Assembly: GCF_039536205.1 (NCBI RefSeq)
Contig: NZ_BAAAYL010000001.1
Span: forward strand, 5,704,001-5,768,000
Length of the DNA stretch: 64,000 nucleotides
Reading direction: 5' to 3'
DNA from: Streptomyces sannanensis
Lineage (GTDB): Bacteria > Actinomycetota > Actinomycetes > Streptomycetales > Streptomycetaceae
In this document: one piece after another, positions 17,133 through 25,156 of the stretch
Layout: every line of letters starts with the position of its first letter
Position numbering within the stretch: position 1 is the stretch's first letter
Translations under genes and position numbers: made by a program
Notes under the pieces: model-generated
Database searches by the model: none
What the model was told of the DNA's origin: nothing
The model's input: only the letters and a program-made list of their open reading frames with translations

Positions 17133-18398
17133 ATGCTGGACGCCATGACGACGACCCGGCAGGGCCTCACGCCAACCGCCGCCCAACGGTTGGAGACCTT
17201 CATCCGCTGGGGCCCCAGCGGACTCCTGGCGTTCGGTACGGTGATGTCCGCGGCCACCGCGAGCAGCCTCATGTCGACCACCGAGGTGTACGCGGCCGGG
17301 GTACTGCTGATCGCCGTCATCGCCCTCCAACTGTGGTGGAGCCGGACCGGGCCCCGCCGAGGGCCGTCGGCGAGCGTCCACTACTGGGCGCGTACCGCGG
17401 CGGCGTTCGTCCTCACCTGGCTGAACCCCTTCTTCGCCATCTACGCGATGATCGGCTACTTCGACGCCCAGAAGCTGCTGCCGCCGCGCTGGGTGAAATC
17501 CGGGCTGCTCGTGACCGCCGTCACGATGGCGGGCTCACAGTCCGGAGGGCTGCCACCCACGTCGAGTGCACAGTGGATCGCCTTCGGTGGGCTCTTCGCC
17601 GTGAACGCCGGGCTCGGCGTCTTCTTCGGACACCTCGACGAGAAGGAGGCCGAGGAGACCGCGGCCAAGGCCGCCACCATCGCCGAACTGGAACGCGCCA
17701 ACGCCCGCCTCGAACAGGCGCTCACCGAGAACGCGGGCCTGCAGGCACAGCTCCTCGTCCAGGCCAGGGAGGCCGGTGTCAACGACGAACGCCGACGGCT
17801 CGCCGCCGAGATCCACGACACCATCGCCCAGGGACTGACCGGAATCATCGCCCAGCTCCAGGTCGTCACCGCCACCGACGCCCCCGACACCGCCCGGGAA
17901 CACCTCGCCCGCGCACAGGCACTGGCCCGCCACAGCCTCGGCGAGGCCCGCCGCTCCGTACACAACCTCACCCCGGTCGACCTGGCGCACGACGTGCTGC
18001 CGGACGCCCTGAAGAAGACGGTCGCCGAATGGGGCCTACGGCATGGTGTACGGGCCGAGTTCACCGTCACCGGCACCGCGGAACCACTCCACGACGAGAT
18101 CCAGGCGACCCTGCTGCGCATCGCGCAGGAGGCGCTCACGAACGCCGCCCGCCACGCCGGGGCCACCCGCGTCGGCGTCACCCTCTCCTACATGGGTGAC
18201 GAGGTCACCCTGGACATCCGCGACGACGGCCGCGGCTTCGACCCGGCCGTCCCCAGACAGCGCACCGAGTCCGGCGGCTTCGGCCTCGACGGTATGCGTG
18301 CCCGCGCCGAACGCCTCACCGGCAGCGTCGACATCGAATCCGAAGCCGGTCAGGGCACAGCGGTCTCGGCCCGCGTACCTTTGGTGCGCCATGACTGA
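17133..18398 (+). CDS. NarL-type sensor histidine kinase
   Basis: A 421-residue kinase with about four to five membrane segments (residues about 25-150), a coiled-coil (EEAEETAAKAATIAEL region in parts, about 165-220), a HisKA_3 box RRLAAEIHDTIAQGL (His228) and an HATPase_c domain (EALTNAARHA, RDDGRGFD, GGFGLDGM). The gene follows the permease after 6 bp and overlaps the response regulator by 8 bp. ATG 17145 is an alternative start. Confidence 0.92.
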   Translation: MLDAMTTTRQGLTPTAAQRLETFIRWGPSGLLAFGTVMSAATASSLMSTTEVYAAGVLLIAVIALQLWWSRTGPRRGPSASVHYWARTAAAFVLTWLNPFFAIYAMIGYFDAQKLLPPRWVKSGLLVTAVTMAGSQSGGLPPTSSAQWIAFGGLFAVNAGLGVFFGHLDEKEAEETAAKAATIAELERANARLEQALTENAGLQAQLLVQAREAGVNDERRRLAAEIHDTIAQGLTGIIAQLQVVTATDAPDTAREHLARAQALARHSLGEARRSVHNLTPVDLAHDVLPDALKKTVAEWGLRHGVRAEFTVTGTAEPLHDEIQATLLRIAQEALTNAARHAGATRVGVTLSYMGDEVTLDIRDDGRGFDPAVPRQRTESGGFGLDGMRARAERLTGSVDIESEAGQGTAVSARVPLVRHD

Positions 18399-19038
18399 AC
18401 GGACCATCACCCTGCTCATCGTCGACGATCACCCCGTCGTACGCGACGGATTGCGCGGGATGTTCGACACCTCCCCCGACTTCTCCGTCCTGGGCGAGGC
18501 GACCGACGGCGTGGAGGCCGTCGCCCTCACGGACCGACTCGACCCGGACGTCGTCCTGATGGACCTGCGCATGCCGGGCGGCGGCGGAGTCGAAGCCATC
18601 GCCGAGCTGACCCGCCGCGGCGCCCGCAGCAGAGTCCTGGTTCTCACCACGTACGACACGGACTCCGACACGCTCCCGGCGATCGAGGCCGGCGCGACGG
18701 GCTATCTGCTGAAGGACGCCCCGCGTGAGGAACTGTTCGCCGCGGTCCGCGCGGCCGCCGAAGGCCGCAGCGTCCTCTCCCCGGCGGTGGCCTCCCGTCT
18801 GGTCCACCGAGTCCGCACCCCGCAGGGCAGCACGAGGACACCGCTCTCCTCCCGGGAACGCGAGGTCCTCGCTCTCGTCGCCAAAGGCACCCCGAACCGC
18901 GAGATCGCCCGCCTGCTCTTCATCAGCGAAGCCACGGTCAAGACGCACCTCACCCACCTGTACGCCAAGCTCGCCGTCACCGACCGCGCGGCCGCCGTCG
19001 CGACGGCCTACGAGCGAGGCATCCTCGGCGGCCCTTGA
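18391..19038 (+). CDS. NarL/FixJ-family response regulator
   Basis: A 215-residue regulator: receiver domain with phospho-acceptor Asp58 (VVLMDLRMPG) and a LuxR-type helix-turn-helix (LSSREREVLALVAKGTPNRE, then SEATVKTHLTHLYAKL). Last gene of the ABC exporter operon; it should work with the kinase at 17133 and may bind the palindrome at 15337. Confidence 0.93.
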   Translation: MTERTITLLIVDDHPVVRDGLRGMFDTSPDFSVLGEATDGVEAVALTDRLDPDVVLMDLRMPGGGGVEAIAELTRRGARSRVLVLTTYDTDSDTLPAIEAGATGYLLKDAPREELFAAVRAAAEGRSVLSPAVASRLVHRVRTPQGSTRTPLSSREREVLALVAKGTPNREIARLLFISEATVKTHLTHLYAKLAVTDRAAAVATAYERGILGGP

Positions 19039-19056
19039 CCGGTACGGTTGGCTGGC

Positions 19057-19086
19057 GGCCCGCTCTCGATGTCCGCGAGAGGGGCC
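19057..19086. terminator. stem-loop between convergent genes
   Basis: GGCCCGCTCTCG and CGAGAGGGGCC form a GC-rich stem with one bulged G, placed between the response regulator and the convergent DUF3224 gene. It can serve both. Confidence 0.5.
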
Positions 19087-19096
19087 TGCTCCGACG

Positions 19097-19504
19097 TCAG
19101 TCCAGGTCGTAGTCGAAGGTGTACGGGACGGACTGCTCACCCTGCCGGTGGGTGAAGCCGCCCTTCCCGCGCAGCCCGGTCAGCTCGCCCGTCCCCGACC
19201 CGGGCACGACCTCGAAGGTGCAGCGCGTGGTGCCGTCGGCGCCGAACGAGCCGCGCTCCTCGAGGGCGAAGCTGCCCTTGCGTCCGTCGAGACTGCCGGC
19301 CACGACTTCCAGGCCGGCGAAGGTCCCGGTCTTCTCGGTCACGTAGACGACCGAGTAGGCGCATGCCGTCTCCGCGGCCTCGATACCGCCGGAGAACGCG
19401 TTGGTGACGGCGGCCTGAGCAAGGCGCGGGCTCGTGCCGTCGGGGCCGACGGGGCGCTCCTCCCAGTTGGCGTAGGTGAAGCGGCCGGTGGTGTGCGTGG
19501 TCAT
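19097..19504 (-). CDS. DUF3224 protein
   Basis: A 135-residue protein of the DUF3224 (lipocalin/AOC-barrel-like) family, with FTYANWEERP, the core VVYVTEKTGTFAGLEVVAG and GKGGFTHRQGEQSVPYTFDYDL. ATG 19504 follows GAAAGGGAA. It diverges from the WYL regulator across a strong palindrome, so it is probably that regulator's target. Biochemical role unknown. Confidence 0.88.
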   Translation of the reverse strand: MTTHTTGRFTYANWEERPVGPDGTSPRLAQAAVTNAFSGGIEAAETACAYSVVYVTEKTGTFAGLEVVAGSLDGRKGSFALEERGSFGADGTTRCTFEVVPGSGTGELTGLRGKGGFTHRQGEQSVPYTFDYDLD

Positions 19505-19542
19505 GGGGTTCCCTTTCGTCGGCGTGGGACAAGCCTGATCGC

Positions 19543-19569
19543 CGTACCTGACATCTCCTGTCAGGTACG
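19543..19569. promoter_or_regulatory. operator between DUF3224 gene and WYL regulator
   Basis: An 11-bp perfect inverted repeat CGTACCTGACA / TGTCAGGTACG with a 5-bp spacer TCTCC, centred between the two divergent starts. The core TGACA-N5-TGTCA fits a helix-turn-helix dimer. Confidence 0.75.
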
Positions 19570-19586
19570 ACGCGGACAATGACTCC

Positions 19587-20558
19587 ATGCGTGCCGACCG
19601 GCTTCTCTCCCTGCTTCTGCTGCTCCAGAACCGCGGCCGGATGACCGCGCCGGAACTCGCGGCGGAGGTGGAGGTGTCCGTTCGCACGGTCTACCGGGAC
19701 ATCGAGGCGCTCGGCGCGTCGGGCGTCCCCGTCTGCGCCGACCGCGGCCCGGCCGGGGGCTACCGTCTGATGGACGGTTACCGCACCCGGCTGACCGGGC
19801 TCACCGACGCCGAGGCCGGATCGCTCTTCCTCGTCGGAGCGCCGGGGCCGGCCCGGGACCTGGGTCTCGGCGCGGTCCTGGCCACCGCTCAGCTGAAACT
19901 GCAGGCCGCCCTCCCGGCTGAACTGGCAGACCGTGCCCGGCGTGTACAGGACCGCTTCCACCTGGACGCCCCCGCATGGTTCCGGGACGCGGACCCGGTT
20001 CCGTATCTGGCGGTGGTCGCCGGGGCGGTGTGGGAACAGCGCGTGCTGCGCACCCACTACCGCCGCTGGCGCGGTGAGGTGCACCGGGAGCTGCACCCGC
20101 TGGGTGTCGTCCTCAAGGGTGGTATCTGGTACCTGGCGGCGCGGGCGGACGAGACGGTACGGACGTACCGGATCTCGCGCTTCCTGGCCGTGGACACCAC
20201 GGACGACACCTTTGAGCGGCCGGCCGGATTCGACCTCGCCGCGTACTGGGAGGAGTCCTCCCGGCGCCTGGAGGCCTGGCGCTACCAGGGCGTCGCGCGT
20301 CTGCGCGTCTCCCCGCGCGCACAGAAACTGCTGCCGATGCAGTTCGGTGCGGTAGGCACCCAGGCGCTCGAGACGGCCGGTCCGCCCGACGAGGAGGGGT
20401 GGGTGGAGCTGGAACTGCCGGTCGAGTCGGAGGCCGTGGCGGTCTGCGACCTGCTCAGACTCGGCACGGAAGCGGAGGTACTGGGCCCGGCGCAGCTGCG
20501 GGAGGCGGTCGTCCGGACGGTCACGGCCCTGTCGGACCGCTATGCGCAATCGCCGTGA
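19587..20558 (+). CDS. YafY/WYL-domain transcriptional regulator
   Basis: A 323-residue regulator with an N-terminal DeoR-like winged helix (LQNRGRMTAPELAAEVEVSV, then RTVYRDIEAL) and a WYL domain (LHPLGVVLKGGIWYLAARA, TYRISRF) followed by the WCX C-terminal extension. WYL domains sense small ligands or nucleic acids. It diverges from the DUF3224 gene and probably controls it and itself through the palindrome at 19543. Confidence 0.92.
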   Translation: MRADRLLSLLLLLQNRGRMTAPELAAEVEVSVRTVYRDIEALGASGVPVCADRGPAGGYRLMDGYRTRLTGLTDAEAGSLFLVGAPGPARDLGLGAVLATAQLKLQAALPAELADRARRVQDRFHLDAPAWFRDADPVPYLAVVAGAVWEQRVLRTHYRRWRGEVHRELHPLGVVLKGGIWYLAARADETVRTYRISRFLAVDTTDDTFERPAGFDLAAYWEESSRRLEAWRYQGVARLRVSPRAQKLLPMQFGAVGTQALETAGPPDEEGWVELELPVESEAVAVCDLLRLGTEAEVLGPAQLREAVVRTVTALSDRYAQSP

Positions 20559-20596
20559 ACGGCGTTGTCAGTGGCGTGCGCCAATAAACCGGAAAG

Positions 20597-21364
20597 TCAT
20601 GGCGCCGTCAGGATACGAGGACCGGACTCCGTGATCGCGACCGTGTGCTCCGCGTGGGACGCCCGGCTGCCGTCCGAGGTGCGCAGCGTCCAGCCGTCCG
20701 CGGCCTCGTAGTAGAAGTCCTTGCCGCCGCCGATCAGCATCGGCTCGATGGCCAGCACCATGCCGTGCCGCAGCAGCGGACCCCGGCCCGCGCGGCCCTC
20801 GTTGGGGACTTCCGGGTCCTCGTGCATGCGGCGGCCCACGCCATGGCCGCCGAAGTCCTGGGGGATGCCGTAGCCGGCGCTGCGGCAGACACGGCCGATC
20901 GCGTGGGCGATGTCGCCGACGCGGTTGCCGACCACCGCGGCCGCGATGCCCGCCTCCAGGGCCGCGTACGCCGTGTCGATCAGCCGGGTGTCCTCGGGGC
21001 GGGCGAGGCCGACCGTGAAGCTGATCGCGGAGTCGCCCACCCAGCCGTCGAGCTTGGCGCCGCAGTCGATGCTGACCAGGTCGCCGTTGCGCAGTCGATA
21101 GCCGTCGGGGATGCCGTGGACGATCGCGTCGTTGACGGAGGCGCAGATGACCGCGGGGAAGGGGGTGGGGGCGAACGCGGGGCGGTAGCCGAGGAACGGC
21201 GAGGTCGCGCCTGCCTCGCGCAGCACGTCGCGGGCGATCGCGTCGAGTTCGAGGAGGCTCACGCCCACGGCCGCGGCGTCGCGTACCGCCGCGAGGGTGC
21301 GGGCGACGACCCGGCCGGCCTCGCGCATGGCGTCGAGGGACGCATTGGTCTTCAGTTCCATCAT
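20597..21364 (-). CDS. map: type I methionine aminopeptidase
   Basis: A 255-residue pita-bread metallopeptidase that removes N-terminal Met. Metal ligands are visible: Asp in LVSIDCGAKLDGWVGDSA (two Asp), His in GHGVGRRMHEDPE and Glu in VLAIEPML and HTVAITE. The His of IVHGIPD is present. The divergent neighbour is a small XRE regulator, so this is likely an accessory, regulated copy beside the housekeeping map gene. ATG 21364 or 21361 can serve as start. Confidence 0.93.
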   Translation of the reverse strand: MMELKTNASLDAMREAGRVVARTLAAVRDAAAVGVSLLELDAIARDVLREAGATSPFLGYRPAFAPTPFPAVICASVNDAIVHGIPDGYRLRNGDLVSIDCGAKLDGWVGDSAISFTVGLARPEDTRLIDTAYAALEAGIAAAVVGNRVGDIAHAIGRVCRSAGYGIPQDFGGHGVGRRMHEDPEVPNEGRAGRGPLLRHGMVLAIEPMLIGGGKDFYYEAADGWTLRTSDGSRASHAEHTVAITESGPRILTAP

Positions 21365-21374
21365 GCCAATTACT

Positions 21375-21384
21375 ATACCGGTAT
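21375..21384. promoter_or_regulatory. palindrome in the map/XRE divergent promoter
   Basis: ATACCGGTAT is a perfect 10-bp palindrome in an AT-rich stretch midway between the divergent starts, well placed to be the operator of the XRE regulator. Confidence 0.55.
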
Positions 21385-21397
21385 TAGAATGGGTGCC

Positions 21398-21649
21398 ATG
21401 GTCAGAACTCCACTTACCCCAGAAGAGCGTGAACGCGGCGAACGCCTCGGCCGACTGCTTCGCGAGGCGCGCGGAGACCGCAGCATGGTCGAGGTCGCCG
21501 CGGCCGCCGGGCTGTCCGCAGAGACCCTGCGCAAGATCGAGACTGGCCGCGCCCCGACGCCGGCCTTCTTCACCGTGGCCGCGCTCGCCGGGGTGCTCGG
21601 CCTCTCCCTCGACGAGCTGGCGGCGCACTGCGTCCTGGCGCCCGCATAG
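21398..21649 (+). CDS. small XRE-family regulator
   Basis: An 83-residue protein that is essentially one Cro/C1 helix-turn-helix (ERLGRLLREARGDRSMVEVA, AAAGLSAETLRKIETGRAP). It diverges from methionine aminopeptidase with 33 bp between starts and is the natural candidate for controlling it. Confidence 0.88.
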   Translation: MVRTPLTPEERERGERLGRLLREARGDRSMVEVAAAAGLSAETLRKIETGRAPTPAFFTVAALAGVLGLSLDELAAHCVLAPA

Positions 21650-21803
21650 GGCGTACCACCGAGGCGCGCCGCCCGCGTTGCCGTACTGGATCTGGACGGT
21701 TGGCCGCCCGATTCGGCCACCTGAGACTGGGTCCGGCAGCACGCCCCGGAGATCGCCGTGGCCCGCGAGGCGCACGAGGCCGGTACGGCATAGTCTCGCG
21801 CCC

Positions 21804-22193
21804 ATGACTCCGCATGAGCTCGGACGCAGCCGGTACGTCAGTCTGACCACCTTCCGTCGCGACGGCACGGGCGTGGCCACGCCGGTCTGGGTCGTGTCGG
21901 ACGGGCAGGAGCTGTACGTCTGGACCCGCTCCGACTCGTGGAAGGTCAAGCGGATCCGCAACAACAGCCGGGTCCTGGTCACCCCGTGCGACGTACGCGG
22001 CAGGACCGCGCCGGACGCGCCGACCGCCGAGGGAACGGCCCGGCTGCTCGACGAGACGGGGCTGCGCCTCGTGCGCCGACTGCTGACGCGGAAGTACGGC
22101 TGGCAGTTCCGGATCGTCGACTGGCCGGCCGCGATCGTACGGCTCGGAAAGCGGCCGCACACCGGGATCGCGGTGAAGCTCGCCGAGGACTGA
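21804..22193 (+). CDS. PPOX-class F420-dependent oxidoreductase
   Basis: A 129-residue split-barrel protein. YVSLTTFRRDGTGVATPVWV is the typical N-terminal strand pair, followed by SDSWKVKRIRNNSRVLVTPCDVRG, which matches the F420/flavin-binding family (Rv1155-like). Such proteins reduce small substrates or bind tetrapyrroles with F420H2. Substrate unknown. Confidence 0.85.
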   Translation: MTPHELGRSRYVSLTTFRRDGTGVATPVWVVSDGQELYVWTRSDSWKVKRIRNNSRVLVTPCDVRGRTAPDAPTAEGTARLLDETGLRLVRRLLTRKYGWQFRIVDWPAAIVRLGKRPHTGIAVKLAED

Positions 22194-22515
22194 GGACTCC
22201 GCACCACCGGCGAGAACTCCGTGCAGCCGGACCGTGACCCGGCGGGCGTCGAATGCCGTGGTGACGGTGAAATCAACGCCCGCCGGAAGTCGGTCAGCGG
22301 CACGGTGGTGGCGGAGCACAAGGCGGTACGGGTGCGGTCGCGGCACGCCGGCGTCGGCCCGGGCGCTGTCCCCGGGGTGGACGGGTGAGCTCAGGCGCGC
22401 CCTCCGCCTTGCCGGAATGAGCGTGTGATCATGCCCGATATGGACTGCTCGGGTGTGAAACATGATCGACTCTGCGGGTTGGCGACAATGGTCTTGCCCC
22501 ACGGTGTGGCGGGGC
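22194..22515. other. non-coding gap upstream of the ureide catabolic operon
   Basis: About 320 bp with no gene I can support. Small frames on both strands have no recognisable similarity or ribosome-binding sites. Confidence 0.4.
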
Positions 22516-22554
22516 TTACGTTCTCCACTTACGCACACGATCTACGTGCGTAGA
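22516..22554 (+). promoter_or_regulatory. operator of first ureide-catabolism operon
   Basis: TCTACGTGCGTAGA (22541-22554) is a 14-bp palindrome (TCTACG-TG-CGTAGA). It is preceded by TTACGTTCTCCAC (22516-22528), and TACGCAC (22530-22536) also pairs with GTGCGTA (22546-22552). The same arrangement occurs at 25089-25126. It ends 43 bp before the nitrilase start. Confidence 0.75.
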
Positions 22555-22597
22555 AGCTTGCAGAGGCTCTGGCGTCCCGTCGAAGGAGCAGCAGCTC

Positions 22598-23440
22598 ATG
22601 GCCAACGTCGTCCGCGCCGCCCTGGTCCAGGCCACCTGGACCGGCGACACCGAATCCATGATCGCCAAGCATGAGGAGTACGCCCGCGAGGCGGCCCGGC
22701 AGGGCGCCGAGGTCATCGGATTCCAAGAGGTCTTCAACGCCCCCTACTTCTGTCAGGTGCAGGAGTCCGAGCACTACCGCTGGGCCGAACCCGTCCCGGA
22801 CGGGCCGACCGTGCGCCGCATGCAGAACCTTGCCCGCGAGACCGGCATGGTGATCGTCGTACCGGTCTTTGAGATCGAGCAGTCCGGCTTCTACTTCAAC
22901 ACCGCCGCCGTGATCGACGCCGACGGCACGTATCTCGGCAAGTACCGCAAGCACCACATCCCCCAGGTGAAGGGCTTCTGGGAGAAGTACTACTTCAAGC
23001 CCGGCAATGTCGGATGGCCCGTCTTCGACACCGCGGTCGGCAAGGTCGGCGTCTACATCTGCTACGACCGCCACTTCCCCGAGGGCTGGCGCCAGCTCGG
23101 TCTGAACGGCGCGCAGCTGGTCTACAACCCCTCGGCCACCTCCCGCGGCCTGTCCGCGTACCTCTGGCAGCTGGAGCAGCCTGCGGCCGCCGTCGCCAAC
23201 GAGTACTTCATCGCCGCAATCAACCGCGTCGGCCAGGAGGAGTACGGCGACAACGACTTCTACGGCACGTCCTACTTCGTCGACCCGCGAGGCCAGTTCG
23301 TCGGTGACGTCGCCAGCGACAAGACGGAGGAACTCGTCGTCAGGGACCTCGACTTCGGCCTGATCGACGAAGTGCGGCAGCAGTGGGCCTTCTACCGCGA
23401 CCGCCGCCCCGACGCATACGAAGGACTGGTGCAGCCGTGA
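22598..23440 (+). CDS. nitrilase-superfamily amidohydrolase (beta-ureidopropionase-like)
   Basis: A 280-residue C-N hydrolase with the catalytic Glu-Lys-Cys set: Glu44 in GFQEVFNAPY, Lys in YRKHHIPQ, Cys155 in GVYICYDRHFPEGWR. This class includes N-carbamoyl-beta-alanine and N-carbamoyl-D-amino acid amidohydrolases, the third step of reductive pyrimidine degradation or hydantoin use. Beside a dihydropyrimidinase it most likely hydrolyses an N-carbamoyl amino acid to the amino acid, CO2 and ammonia. GAAGGAG precedes the ATG. Its stop overlaps the next start (GTGA). Confidence 0.9.
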   Translation: MANVVRAALVQATWTGDTESMIAKHEEYAREAARQGAEVIGFQEVFNAPYFCQVQESEHYRWAEPVPDGPTVRRMQNLARETGMVIVVPVFEIEQSGFYFNTAAVIDADGTYLGKYRKHHIPQVKGFWEKYYFKPGNVGWPVFDTAVGKVGVYICYDRHFPEGWRQLGLNGAQLVYNPSATSRGLSAYLWQLEQPAAAVANEYFIAAINRVGQEEYGDNDFYGTSYFVDPRGQFVGDVASDKTEELVVRDLDFGLIDEVRQQWAFYRDRRPDAYEGLVQP

Positions 23441-24729
23441 CCGACATCCACAGCCTCCACGACCGTCACCGGGCCGTCATGCCCGACTGGCTGGCGCTCT
23501 ACTACGACCGCCCCCTGGAGATCACACACGGCGAGGGCCGCCATGTCTGGGACGCCGAGGGCAAGCGCTACCTCGACTTCTTCGGCGGCATCCTCACCAC
23601 CATGACCGCCCACGCCCTGCCCGAGGTCACCAAGGCGGTCAGCGAGCAGGCCGGACGGATCATCCATTCCTCCACCCTCTATCTCAACCGCCCCATGGTG
23701 GAGCTGGCCGAGCGGATCGCGGGACTGTCCGGCATCCCCGACGGGCGCGTCTTCTTCACCACCTCCGGCACCGAGGCCAACGACACCGCGCTGCTCCTCG
23801 CCACCGCGTACCGCGGCTCCAACCAGGTCCTGGCGATGCGCAACAGCTACCACGGCCGCTCCTTCTCGGCCGTCGGCATCACCGGCAACCGCAGCTGGTC
23901 CCCGACCAGCCTCTCCCCGCTCCAGACGCTCTACGTCCACGGCGGTGTCCGCGGCCGTGGTCCCTACGCGCAGCTGTCCGACGCGCAGTTCACCGAGGCC
24001 TGTGTCGCCGACCTCGAGGACATGCTCGGCCAGACCCGCGGGGGAGTGGCCGCCCTGATCGCCGAACCGGTCCAGGGCGTCGGCGGGTTCACCTGCCCGC
24101 CCGACGGGCTGTACGGCGCGTTCCGTGAAGTCCTCGACCGGCACGGCATCCTGTGGATCAGCGACGAGGTGCAGACCGGCTGGGGCCGTACCGGTGAACA
24201 CTTCTGGGGCTGGCAGGCCCACGCACAGAGCGGTCCGCCGGACATGCTGACCTTCGCCAAGGGCATCGGCAACGGAATGTCCATCGGCGGAGTCGTCGCC
24301 CGGGCCGAGATCATGAACTGCCTGGACGCCAATTCCATCTCGACGTTCGGCGGCTCCCCGGTCACCATGGCGGCCGGCCTCGCCAACCTCACCTACCTGC
24401 TGGAGCACGACCTCCAGGGCAACGCCCGGCGCGTCGGCGGACTGCTCATCGAACGGCTGCGGGCCATCGGTGCCCAGCTGCCCGTCGTCCGCGAAGTGCG
24501 CGGCCGCGGGCTGATGATCGGCATCGAGCTGGTGAAGCCCGGCACCGACCAGGCGTCCCCCGAGGCCGCCACCACCGTCCTGGAAGCGGCACGCGAGGGC
24601 GGGCTGCTGATCGGCAAGGGCGGCGCCCACAACACCAGCGTGCTGCGCATCGCCCCACCGCTCTCACTGAACGTCACCGAGGCGGAGGAGGGCGCGGCCA
24701 TCCTCGAACAGGCCCTACGGGCCGTCTGA
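23437..24729 (+). CDS. class III PLP-dependent aminotransferase
   Basis: A 430-residue omega-aminotransferase of the AGXT2/beta-alanine type. PLP-site features are FTTSGTEANDTALLLA, HGRSFSAVGITGNRSW, the Asp of WISDEVQTGWGRTGEHFW, and the Schiff-base Lys in LTFAKGIGNG. GTG overlaps the nitrilase stop. It probably deaminates the beta-amino acid released by the nitrilase, for example beta-alanine or 3-aminoisobutyrate (inference). Confidence 0.9.
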   Translation: MTDIHSLHDRHRAVMPDWLALYYDRPLEITHGEGRHVWDAEGKRYLDFFGGILTTMTAHALPEVTKAVSEQAGRIIHSSTLYLNRPMVELAERIAGLSGIPDGRVFFTTSGTEANDTALLLATAYRGSNQVLAMRNSYHGRSFSAVGITGNRSWSPTSLSPLQTLYVHGGVRGRGPYAQLSDAQFTEACVADLEDMLGQTRGGVAALIAEPVQGVGGFTCPPDGLYGAFREVLDRHGILWISDEVQTGWGRTGEHFWGWQAHAQSGPPDMLTFAKGIGNGMSIGGVVARAEIMNCLDANSISTFGGSPVTMAAGLANLTYLLEHDLQGNARRVGGLLIERLRAIGAQLPVVREVRGRGLMIGIELVKPGTDQASPEAATTVLEAAREGGLLIGKGGAHNTSVLRIAPPLSLNVTEAEEGAAILEQALRAV

Positions 24730-24748
24730 CCCGCACACACGACGAACC

Positions 24749-24785
24749 CGGGCCCGGCCGCGAGCATCACGCGCGGCCGGGCCCG
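24749..24785 (+). terminator. terminator after the aminotransferase
   Basis: Perfect 14-bp stem CGGGCCCGGCCGCG / CGCGGCCGGGCCCG with a 9-nt loop, 20 bp past the stop. It separates the two catabolic transcription units. Confidence 0.8.
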
Positions 24786-25088
24786 CAGGCCCACGGCCCG
24801 GTCCGGCGGACGCGATCACTTCCGGGCCGGGCTGATCATCCAGTGCATGACGGCGAAAGGCAGCGCCGGATTCCGGACCGCGTCGTCCGCGGTCTCCGCG
24901 TCCCTCAGCAACCGGACCAGCACATGCGCGGGCCGACCGCGAGCCGACGCCACAGCGCATTCAGCTCGGCGACCACGCCGGGCCGGTCCGCCCGTCAGGC
25001 CGACGCCGTGGTGCACCGCTCGTCGGGTGAGATCGGAACGTCTTCCATGATTAACAGCAGCGGTATTGCCACAGTGGGTGACACACTT
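24786..25088. other. intergenic region, possible minus-strand gene fragment
   Basis: About 300 bp without a convincing gene. A minus-strand frame ends LPFAVMHWMISPARK (stop at about 24816) and looks protein-like, so it may be the tail of a lost gene; it has no clear start or domain. Confidence 0.3.
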
Positions 25089-25126
25089 TTACGTTCTTCA
25101 CCACGCACGGCGTCTACGTGCGTAGA
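25089..25126 (+). promoter_or_regulatory. operator of second ureide-catabolism operon
   Basis: TTACGTTCTTCAC followed by ACGCAC and the 14-bp palindrome TCTACGTGCGTAGA (25113-25126), identical to that at 22541. It ends 30 bp before the dihydropyrimidinase ATG. Confidence 0.75.
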
Positions 25127-25156
25127 GCCCGTTCCGACACAGCGAGGAGGGGGACC

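Noticed and set aside
20566..20592. TTGTCAGTGG near 20567 as a DNA-damage promoter
   Set aside because: It lies between convergent gene ends and no gene follows on that strand.
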